From Larus michahellis (Eukaryota > Chordata > Aves > Charadriiformes > Laridae), in NCBI RefSeq assembly GCF_964199755.1, contig NC_133901.1:7975016-8039015 (forward strand): a stretch of 64,000 nucleotides of DNA, read 5' to 3'. Each line of letters starts with the position of its first letter. The stretch's first letter is position 1. Below the pieces are notes generated by a model, which had not been told where the DNA came from, made no database searches, and saw nothing but the letters and a program-made list of their open reading frames with translations. The translations under genes and the position numbers were made by a program. Shown here piece by piece: positions 54,801 through 64,000 of this stretch.

Positions 54801-57800
54801 TCCATGCAGCTAAACTGTAGCACCAAACCAATGCTTGGGAGCAAGGTATTATTGAAGAGCTGGTGAAGGAGTACATGAGGACTAGGTTTGTATTCAGAGC
54901 TAGAGATGAGGAAGTCTGGGTTGGATTTCATGTAGCCGTGGCACTGCCACTCAGTGAGCATTTTGCTGTCGCCTTTGAATCTACTGTAGGTAGAAGTAAG
55001 TCTTTTTGTCAACTGCGAAAGGTGTTTGTTAGATTCCTAGGTCTCGTATGCATTATGGAACTTTTTCCATTTAAAAGAAAGAAAACAGCACCTATGTGCT
55101 ACCACTAAGGTCGGCAGGAAAGGAGGGTTAGTGTGGACAGATTTAGAAGATGCTGGAATTCCTTCTTCTGAGCATGGTAAAGCATAAACCTGGCTGAAAA
55201 TGCCATTGCCTTTTCTGCCTTACTGTTCCCATGCCTGAAGTATTTTTCCACTCCTGGAAGATTTATTTTTTTTTCCAAACAAACCTATAGGTGCAGTGGG
55301 AGCATCTTCACCTGCATGCAAAACATCCGAGTCATTTACAGCAATAAAATTTTACCATCTCTGAACTTCGTTCTGGTGTTGCATGGATGTTGGCGGGAAC
55401 ATGTATATAAGAAGAGTTTACAATTCCTGTAGCACAGTAGCTGGCAGTAATGTATGGCCAAGCATGCAATGAGATGCTGATTCAGGAAGACGAATGCTGA
55501 GGAAGAGAAAACAGAGATGGCCTCGCTGCTGCTGTGCATTTTTACTCCAGAATTAGAGGAGGGGGGTTCTTGATTGAAATCTATATGTAAAGACATTTTT
55601 AATGGTGCATAATTGTCCGTAGTGGGAGCTATGCTGGGATTATTGCTGCTGTACTCATTCACGTTCTTTGTCTGGCATTATCTCCCTGTGAAAACAAGCT
55701 TTAGGGTACGTTTAAACATCCATGTGTAAGTACTACAGTAACCTGAGGGTTCTGCTTGTCGGTAGGTAATAGGCAGCTTTCTAGGCTGAGCCGATGCTAT
55801 ATCGCCACGGGTCACGCTGCGTATGGGGAACTGAGCAGAACAAATGCAATAGAGGAACAGACTGAGATGGTGTCCCCGGGAAATGCTGGCATTCAGATTC
55901 CCTGCACAATTTTAACTGCTGCGTCATCTAAATTTCTTCCTGATTTCTTCCTAACTACTGGTCCACTGGACCTGTATCTCATACCTTATACACTGTGCTT
56001 GGTGCTCACTGAATAAAACATATTAAAGCAAACGCATGATGGACTGGGAACGTGACTCCCTTTGTTCTAGTTTGCATTTTCAGAAATGTCAGTCTACATA
56101 AAATCAGTGGTTTCATCCCAGAGTTATGTTACATTAACAGGGACAAGACTGGTGCCTTGGATAAGTCAGGATATTCTGAGTAACAGCAGAACAAACCCAT
56201 CTAACACAGTAAAACTACAAATAAGTAAGAACAATTACAGATAAGTAACTTGTGGAAAGGACTTCTATTGCAATACCCAAGGGGAATGACTACCCATTCC
56301 TCTTCTAATAGCTAAAATTATTTGCATATCAGACAACTTTAAAATAATTATTGCACTTTGCCTTGTGACACCTGCCATTTGGAGCCTACATGTTGCATGT
56401 GAGACCAAATAGGGGTCAGGGGCCCGTGGCAGGATTTTACTTAAGCTTCAGCATGACTGCAATCCCTTAGGATTCTGCAAAACCAACTCACTCTTGCTTC
56501 TGTGCTATCACAGCCATTATTTAGCAAATGGCCAATTTTTAGCCAATTAAATATTTGCATTTTGGGGATGGTTTGATTGCTTGCTTGCTTTTCCTCCCTA
56601 CCTTGTTTGTAACACATGGCCCTACTTTACATTCAAAGCCTGAGATACCACCTGTTCAATGACTATGGGGCTATCTACAGCCAGGGTTTGTTTTTCCCCA
56701 CTCTAGATAAATTTATGGTGGAAACCCTTTTTCTCTGTATGTGTAACTCAGCCAAACTCTCCTGCTGAGGGTGTAAGGTGTTCTTCAAGCATTCTTTGGA
56801 AACCAGTCTATCCGAGTTCCCCTACAAGAATGTTTGTTTCTTTCCACAGGAATTTCGCAGCAGGTGCATTTTGCCAGGTGCTGTCCAGCCACCCTGTTGC
56901 TCAAAGCAGAAACTATATAGTAATGTACGTAACACTCACATCTTCAGATTACAACTCCAAACACTAGCTCCGACACTGGGAACTAAGTTGTTTGGGTTTG
57001 TGTTGGGGTTTGGGTTTTTTTTTTATATTAGGCATGCTCTTAAATGAAACCTGGGATTATTTTTTATTTGATGATGATTTATCTTTTCAGCTGCCCTAAT
57101 CAGAGACATCTGTTAACAAGCAAGAAAATCAGGTTGCCACTTAAAACAATAAAAGCTGCTTTACAGGTTTCTCTTCTTGCTATTTTTGCTTGGAGGTGAA
57201 ATTGCTGAAAATAATTTGAATATTGCTTAATGGCTTTAGAAACTGAATTCTATTCATTTTATTCATAGCTGGTTGTAACAGTCTTATGGCCTCCAAACAG
57301 GAAGGCATTTCCACAACACAATCAAATACTTAAATTGAAATTTGTAGATAAATGAGCTCCAAGTTAAAATTGCATAATAGCAAATTATGTCCTACTATAA
57401 TATTGGGAACTGATGAGCTAATAATGTAGGGCCCTGTCAACTCAGAGTGCCAGCTGATTGGTTTTTATTACATTAATGCCACAGTAATGCTTAAAATACA
57501 AGTGGAAGCCTCTCTAGGACAAGTCCTGTCTAAAATACAGAATTTTTAGCCTCAAGAGTTCCTGTTTGTTTAGTGATCAGCTGTTCCCTTTGATTATTGC
57601 TACAAGGTAATTGGCCTGGTGGTAAGGAGGCCGCCTGAGACCTCCAGAGGTGTGGAACTTTGGGCAATTTCTAATGCTTAAAACTAGCCCTGAATTAATG
57701 TAAATGGGGTACATTCAGAAAAGGTATCCATGTCACAGTAACACAGTGGATTCTTGTATCTCATTGACTGAGCAGATGGTTTAAGATGGCTTTTTTTTCC

Positions 57801-60800
57801 TTCCCGCCTATGTTTTCCTTTTATAAATTATGCATCTAGAATTGCATTATCCCAAGATGCCCTTCATGTTGGCTGCATTTCCAAGACAATCCTGCTAGCG
57901 GAGAAAGTCTCTGGGTAGATTAAATGCAGTGGAAGTGTGTTAGCGGTGAGGACAGAGACTGTAATTTGACTGTTTGTCTTTTACTTATCTCAACCTCTAT
58001 CATTCATTTGGAGACCGCGCAGCTTGTGCATTAAGATAGCTTGCATTCTTGCTGGTAGCCCAGGGAGTCCCACTGCAGGTGTGTCTCAGTGCCTGGGGAT
58101 GGGGTTATTCCCCTCTGCTGTGAACTGGAAGACCTGAAGAAGCACAGGCTGGCTGCTAGGACTTGGTGACCAAGCTGAATGAAAACACAGTCCCCAGGCT
58201 GGAGAAAGTGCAACAGGGTCTTTGGTATAAATCACAGGTCTGCTCCTTATTTTAATTACTTCATACTTTATTTATGTATCCCTCCAAGACAGCAATGTCT
58301 AGTAAGTGACAGTGGTGAGTCTGCAGCCTGGTAGACTGGTCTAATATCACTAAAATCAGCCTGGGGATTTTTTTTTCCCTGTTTCTGGCTTTTCCTTATA
58401 GCAGCTCTGTATTGAGATATGCGAGTGTATGTGCTGCTGTGGGCAGAAAGCTCCAGTAGCCTGGGATTTCTCCCCTCAAAACCACTGCAGCACCACTCTC
58501 ATAACCTCATGAACACCCACAGCAAGCACTCCAGCCTCGCAGTTTCTCCGTGCAGCAGTCAGACTTAACAGATATTTACCCAAGAAAGGTATGAGTTTAA
58601 CTAGCACGGGCATAACCCCAGTGTAAATACCATAATCCTAGATACTATGAGAGGGCCCTTATCATTTTCTTTTCAAATGTATAGGAAAGGGCTTAACCTC
58701 TTCATTCAAAAATGCTGCCCTTCTTGCAGAAGGTATAAATAGAGACACTTTTGGCTCCCACTGAGTCACAGTTTGCCAGCTGTGCCATTTTTATGACAGG
58801 CTTTGCAATATTTACAAGGCTTTAAGGCCTCTCTTGAGTTCTGCCTTAAAATAATTTATCTGAAAGGAATCATCTTCCATTCATACCAGGACAGAAACCA
58901 GGGGTGGCCTTTCTCTCCAGCCTGCACCCATGCAAGTAAAGCTGTTAACAGCAAAGACAATCACTGCTAGACTTAAAATGGAAGTGATCTGCCCCCCCAA
59001 AGCATCGTAGGCGGCCTCAGTCTAGGAAATGTAGTCTAGGCGATACAGGGAAGATGGAACTGAAGGAAAAAGACTGCTTTGGGAGGAGGAGGGAAAAATA
59101 TGTTGTGGAAAGTACTGATGGTTGGAGGATGCAGAAGAAGAGGGGCTGGTGGAAAGTAAAGGCTGGGTGGGTGATGGGTCAAGTACAGAAATTTTTCTGC
59201 ATAAAAATCTGTTAACGCAAAGAAGCCTCCCTCCCTTTTTTAATGTACAGTGTCTACAGTTTCACTGCACTTGTTGCCACCAAAGAGGTTGCATTCATGG
59301 GGGTGTTGAGAGTTGAGGGGCAACTGGGGAACAGATGCAAGGAGGTCTGGACAGGAAGCTGAGGGATGGGAGGAGAAACACCAGGAGAGAAACCAGCACA
59401 TGGATGAAGGAGGGGGAGCAAAGACAGTCAGGTTCCTTATCAACAGCATTGGACAGGCATCTGGAGTGACAGTTCAACCAAACAGTCTGTCATGCTTGAG
59501 GTAAGCCTACAGTTGTTGCCTTCCCAAAGAAGAAGGGATAAAAATCTACCTTAGAGCATCTCCAGATGGCAAGGTGTAAGCTGGTCTGGCAGGATGCTCC
59601 ATTTTCAACTTAATACAGGAATGTTGAACCTTAACAACAGGCAGTACCGGTGACCTCAGGGAAGAAAGATGGAGAAATACGATCCGTCAAGGTGTGTGCA
59701 TTTTAACAGTGCATCCACCAGACAAAAATTTTACACATCAGTAACCAAAGTAAAGCTGTTACAAAACAAACCAGGAATCCTTTTCCTTGGTAATTTGTCT
59801 TCCCTTCAGTAAATACCCACATACCACCAGAATTTACTGTACAGCCTCCAGAGGCAGTAAACCACTGAATATTGTAATATATTTGGCCTATACCAGTGGC
59901 CCATCATTATTTTAATCACAGGCTATAAATTTTCCAGTCCTACCTTAGTATTTGTTGCCTTGAGGGACAGAAAATTTCTGTTGCCCCAAACACAACACTG
60001 GAGGGATGTGACATGTCCAAGCATCTCCATTCCAGGCATTTTAGGCGACAGCAGTATAGAATAAAATGATACATTGGAAGGTTTTCCTGCAGGACTAAAA
60101 TCTGCTATATTCCCTTTTACTGTGAGCTGAGCTGGTCCTTAAACTCAACACCCAAAACAAAGGAGTCCCTCCGTGAAGCCTCGTACAGTTGCTTATCATT
60201 CTGTCTCTGTGTTTTCTCTAAGTAGATGTTTTTAGCCTGAATTTAAAGATTATTTAAAATACTGAAAAGCAATTTTAACAAAAAACAGGGGAAGGCAAAA
60301 CCCATTTCTTAGTCAATACTTGCTCAGCCATTCTCCTTTCTGTGTGGAGACGGGAACAATGAATGCATAAAGGTATTACCTGCGAGGAAAATCTTTCCCA
60401 GACTTGTAACTTCTATTAAATATCCTTTTAATCTGTAATGTATCTTATTTCTTTGGAACGAGCTGAAAAAACTTCTTATGCTATTTGAGATTACTTTTTT
60501 CCCTCCCTTTCATAGCTTGTCTTTTCTTTATTCCCAACAATTGCAGGCTAATAAAAATTATTATCAGAAGTAAGCAGAGGAGTTTGTACAGAGCAGTTCT
60601 TTTAATCTCATCTTTATTCCAGAGCATACGAGTCTGCCATCCACATTCATGGAAGCTGGCCCAAAGCCTTCCCTTTTAAATGCATATCTCCCTGACTTCC
60701 ACGTGAACCCTGTGCGTTTGTAAGCTAATGTGGTTTTAATTCCTAATGCAGAATGAACAGCAAAACAGATTCACAATCAGAACGTAGGAATTGAGAGTGC

Positions 60801-61040
60801 CCAACCGATACAGCCTCAATAACTGCAAGCAGCAGTTGATAGAGCTAAAGATTGTTTTCCGCTGCTCCAGGGCAGCAGAGGCTGGTGATGGCACTGGCGC
60901 TTTAATTTCTGATTGAACTTTATTTTATAAAATACAATTATATGTGGTATCAAACTTGAAATGATGGCCACCGCATCATGTTTTAGTTCCAGGTCTTTCT
61001 TTCCACTGCAGCTGTAATCCAGGCTTCTCTATCATTACAG
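51861..61040 (+). other. SPTSSB: SPTSSB intron 1
   Basis: This 9.2-kb stretch lies between the exon 1 donor and the acceptor TCTATCATTACAG (ending 61040). It holds one CR1 (52,301-52,547) and one strong orphan acceptor at 53,496 that could mark an optional exon. No other coding sequence is recognisable. ORFs here, such as one of 101 codons at 53,719-54,024, match nothing I know. Confidence 0.6.
52301..52547 (+). mobile_element. CR1 LINE, truncated 3' end, in SPTSSB intron 1
   Basis: GAAGAAATTCTTGACTGTGA, CCCATCCCTGGAGGGGTTCA, GCAACCTGGTCTGGTGGGAG and CCAACCCAGACCATTCTATG mark a CR1 3' end in the same orientation as SPTSSB. Confidence 0.93.
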
Positions 61041-61071
61041 GTCATCTTCTCGAAATCACTGAAAGCTGAAG

Positions 61072-61314
61072 ATGGATATTAAGCGCGTGAAGGACTATAT
61101 CTATTGGCTGTACTACCAGTACCTACTGATCACTTGCAGCTATGTGCTGGAGCCCTGGGAGCAGTCCATGTTCCACACCATCACTGTGACTGTTTTCGCT
61201 ATGGTGGTGTACACGGCTTACGTCTTCGTCCCCATCCATGTCCGCCTGGCTTTTGAGTTTTTCTCCCAGATATTTGGAGGCCACCCTGAAAGCACAGTTT
61301 CCATTGTGAACTGA
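61072..61314 (+). CDS. SPTSSB: serine palmitoyltransferase small subunit B (ssSPTb)
   Basis: This is a complete single-exon ORF of 80 codons starting [17 protein letters not shown] and ending in TGA. The family core is clear: WLYYQY, VLEPWE (25-30), then a hydrophobic span with [10 protein letters not shown] and the [10 protein letters not shown] segment. These small ER membrane proteins bind the SPTLC1/SPTLC2 or SPTLC3 core of serine palmitoyltransferase and raise its activity. Isoform b shifts acyl-CoA use toward longer chains. Residue 25 is Val, the position reported to distinguish ssSPTb from ssSPTa (Met), so the isoform call is firm. The start context is strong (A at -3, G at +4) and lies 31 nt after the acceptor at 61,040. 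The C-terminus ([12 protein letters not shown]) is about four residues longer than the human 76-aa protein. Confidence 0.97.
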   Translation: MDIKRVKDYIYWLYYQYLLITCSYVLEPWEQSMFHTITVTVFAMVVYTAYVFVPIHVRLAFEFFSQIFGGHPESTVSIVN

Positions 61315-62180
61315 ACTTGCCCGGGTAGTGATTAGAAGCTCTTGCAACTCATGACATGCAATGTCTTCTTCAATTTTGTGTATTTATTCTGAAGTAGTTT
61401 TGCGGTTATGAAAATACCATTTTCTCTTACAAAACACGGCTTGCTCGATTACCATAGCTGAAAACCAGAATAATGCACTGACTCCTGGCTGCACAGTCCC
61501 CGTTATATAAAACACAGGCCAGCTTTTGCTGTGTGATAATGAAACACATCACCTGGAATGCCACGTTTCCCTAATATTCAACAGGCTCCCACTTTTCAGC
61601 ACCTTAATTTCATCACACGGGCATGTATGAAACAGCAAGGACTGTTTATGATGGCTGTGAAGAGGGGTACTACGCTCATTATACACAAAGAAGGTCTGCC
61701 AACAGCGTGCAGTGGCAAAACATACCATGCCTGCTTTGAGCCAGGTTAGAGAATATCCGGAGATGAGTGTAACACAGCGTGATTTGAGTACTGACTAGTA
61801 TCCATCTGGTTACTGACTTTTTAATGGCCAGAAAAGTAAATTACCAGAGAAAGTAGCAGGAGTATGAACTTGAATCCAGCCTTTTGCATCTAAGTTGCTG
61901 CCTCTGAGTTTAGATGGTCTAAGATAGTAAAAAAAAACATACTATGGGTAATCTTGTAGTTTACTGAAAATGACAGAAAGAGAGAGAACTAGCTCTGTTT
62001 CAGTGCTGTTTCCTGCCGCCTTTGATAAAAACTGAGACATCGTTTCTTTCTGCTCCCATTCACCAAAGCAAGGAAAGTGCACGTCTGCACCAGAGGAAGA
62101 TGATCCAGAAAATAGAGTGGAAGTAATATTTTAATAACTGCAGGGAAGTCTGAGTGCTTAAAGAGATCTCCTTTATAATG

Positions 62181-62186
62181 AATAAA
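62181..62186 (+). terminator. SPTSSB: proximal poly(A) signal of SPTSSB
   Basis: AATAAA lies about 870 nt after the stop codon and is followed by an ATTTATT element. It could give a shorter 3'UTR form. Confidence 0.45.
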
Positions 62187-62526
62187 TGAGATTTATTGTA
62201 ATTGCCTGTGAGGAGTTTCTTGAACAATGGAAGGTTTGTTTGGTTTTCACTCTATACCTAAATCAAATGTCAATGCCAAACCGTAAGTTATAGCTATACA
62301 GTGCATGTATCTAAGAGCTGATGCTACTGTTATTAGAAGTGAGAGATGCAAAATGTAAATAGCTTTCAAATGATGTTTGCACAGTTATAGGATTAAAACT
62401 CTCTCTTCTTTATCAAGCTGCAGTGGGGTCCTGCATGCTTAAAAGAACACTGTTTGTTTGGAAACTAAGACATGTTTTGAAGGTTGAACAGATCTGAACA
62501 TGTGTATGTAGTTTTTTTCAGAAAAA

Positions 62527-62532
62527 AATAAA
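62527..62532 (+). terminator. SPTSSB: distal poly(A) signal of SPTSSB
   Basis: AATAAA lies about 1.2 kb after the stop codon, with a T/GT-rich stretch some 50-70 nt downstream. I take it as the main signal. Confidence 0.6.
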
Positions 62533-62775
62533 ATTTTATTCTTCATAATCAACATTTCAGTGCATGACTCGGCTCTTCAGGTGTTTTCTATTTGTTCGTA
62601 AATATCCTGGATGTGTGTGGGCCAGGCTGACACCATGTCAGACAGACTATTTTGTTGCGAATGTTTTGGGGCAAGGTTTCAGAGCCATGTAGATGGATCC
62701 ATGTGCGGACTGCCGTGTCCATCATCATTAGTGCCCCGGCCCAAAATCCCTCCTCTCTCTGGTTACAGGGGAGGG

Positions 62776-62794
62776 AAAAAAAAAAAAAAAAAAA
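62776..62794 (+). repeat. A19 homopolymer
   Basis: This is one of the longest uninterrupted A runs in the window, about 240 bp downstream of the SPTSSB distal poly(A) signal. It is followed by a purine-rich GAAGAAAAAAA stretch. No gene-like sequence precedes it to suggest a retrocopy. Confidence 0.85.
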
Positions 62795-63931
62795 GAAGAA
62801 AAAAACCCGGAAACTTCATTGAAGATCCTGCTCTGCCTAGCAAGTTGGTGCTTGAACCAAAAATACTTCCCAATATCCTATACTCAAAAGATTCTACTTT
62901 TTAACTGATAGTGTGATGATGTAAATGCCGTGGCATCTCCTCATCAATGCTGTTTCCAATAACATCTTATTTTTTAATTTCTCAGAAAGGTTATTCATTC
63001 CCAATGGCATCACACACAAATGACTTGCTTCTAGGAGTACGAGGAAAGACACTCTTGTAGGTATGCAAAGGCTGGGTCTCGTATCTCAAGGAACACACAC
63101 CCAGATGTAATGTTGCTATTTAAACATTTAACTTAAAGCAAACAGAACAAGCAAACAGCTTTGTTCAGGAAGAGGGAATTTCCACTGGCTTCTCATGGTG
63201 GGATTCTTGTAAAGCATTTCTCTTCCTTATTATTCCTGTTATCTTTGTTTAGCTCTGCGGGAGGTGCTCAGAAGATGGAGGAAAACAGCAGTTTCTCTTT
63301 GGGAGGGTCCCTGCAGCCTCACTTAAGTGAAAACACTTTTTTTGTGTGTGTTCTTCAGCTTCGTTAATAAATTTAAAGTTTTTGAGCAAGAGGTATTCAC
63401 CAGAAAGGAGGCAGCTGAAAGTAACCTCTCTGTGCTAAAACCACTTTTGAGATTTTTCCAATCCTTTTCACTTCTCCTTTCTACTAGAAAAGCTGAAATA
63501 ACTCTAGCTACTTAATATTCAAAATTAGTGGGTTCCAGCAGGAGATTTCAAAGCATTTTTGGCACATAGCAGTGAAGAGAATTTTTTTTCCCCAGCTGAA
63601 AGAAAAAAGAGGTGGGACACCACTTTCCACAGCTTGAGACCATACCACACAGCTCAGGAAACCCCGCTCCAGTTTTGAAATCCTCTTGCCTGTAGATGAA
63701 GCCATTCATACACAATGGAAAGAGGTTTTAATTGGATTACATCTGCATATTAACATGGAAGCACCATTTGCTGCAACAGCTACAAGCCACAGGAGGAGGG
63801 TCACATTTCAGAGAGCTGCCAGTAACACCAGCATACGGCTCGGTACGTACAGCATATGGGCAACAACTCCGTTGTGAAGAGTATAGTGTTGGGCTCTTTA
63901 TAAAACACCTTGGCAGGGCACTCATTCCTCC

Positions 63932-64000
63932 TGCTTCATTATTACTCCATGTTAATTGTAGTTAATTGCTCCATTATTACCCTACGCTAATTGTAGTTCA
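63932..64000. repeat. imperfect ~35-bp tandem repeat at the window edge
   Basis: Unit 1 (63932-63966) and unit 2 (63967-64000) both start TGCT, share CATTATTAC and share TAATTGTAGTT, with about six differences. The second unit reaches the window end, so the array may continue. Confidence 0.75.

Larger units (their letters stand above)
61041..62555 (+). other. SPTSSB: SPTSSB terminal exon (CDS plus about 1.2-kb 3'UTR)
   Basis: The exon starts after the acceptor TCTATCATTACAG with 31 nt of 5'UTR. The 3'UTR runs from 61,315 to a cleavage site estimated 15-25 nt past the AATAAA at 62,527. A T/GT-rich stretch follows near 62,580-62,600, as expected for a downstream element. The exact end is an estimate. 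Confidence 0.65.
62556..64000. other. downstream flank of SPTSSB
   Basis: Contains the A19 run at 62,776 and the edge tandem repeat. Short ORFs only. No further gene is seen. Confidence 0.5.

Overview
This is a vertebrate window, almost certainly from a bird. Two genes are recognisable: otolin-1 (OTOL1) on the minus strand and the serine palmitoyltransferase small subunit B gene (SPTSSB) on the plus strand. The interspersed repeats I can identify are all short, 5'-truncated CR1 LINE 3' ends. I see no Alu/L1-like or DNA-transposon sequence, and the gaps between genes are large and AT-rich with many A/T homopolymers. From memory, OTOL1 and SPTSSB are also divergent neighbours on human 3q26, so the pair looks like conserved synteny. 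The species cannot be determined from the sequence.

Layout. 1-28,347 is the region downstream of OTOL1. It is gene-free as far as I can see and holds CR1 fragments near 0.6, 4.6, 8.0, 11.3 and 14.5 kb. 28,348-32,454 (minus) is the complete OTOL1 coding region in four coding exons that join in frame to 469 codons: signal peptide, acidic/Cys-rich N-terminus, Gly-X-Y collagen rod and C-terminal C1q domain. An acceptor lies 8 nt upstream of the start codon, so the gene must have an upstream non-coding exon. A candidate promoter and exon sits at about 34.86-35.01 kb. 38.07-39.87 kb (minus) holds a decayed collagen-type gene: a degraded Gly-X-Y exon with two in-frame stops and one frameshift, plus a short upstream collagen exon fragment with an intact donor. 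It has the same strand and exon phase as OTOL1. 39.9-51.5 kb is intergenic. 51.54-52.10 kb is a CpG island with three tandem GC boxes, a TATA-like box and the non-coding first exon of SPTSSB. 51,861-61,040 is the SPTSSB intron, with one CR1. 61,041 to about 62,555 is the SPTSSB coding exon with an 80-codon ORF and a 3'UTR carrying two AATAAA signals. The remainder is downstream flank, ending in an imperfect 35-bp tandem repeat cut by the window edge.

The two genes are not functionally linked in any way I know. Otolin-1 is a secreted scaffold of inner-ear otoconia and otoliths. SPTSSB is an ER membrane activator that sets acyl-CoA preference in sphingolipid synthesis. The most unusual content is the collagen pseudogene between them, which may be a lost tandem paralogue of OTOL1. 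I found no bacterial-type system, CRISPR array, tRNA, rRNA or intact mobile element.
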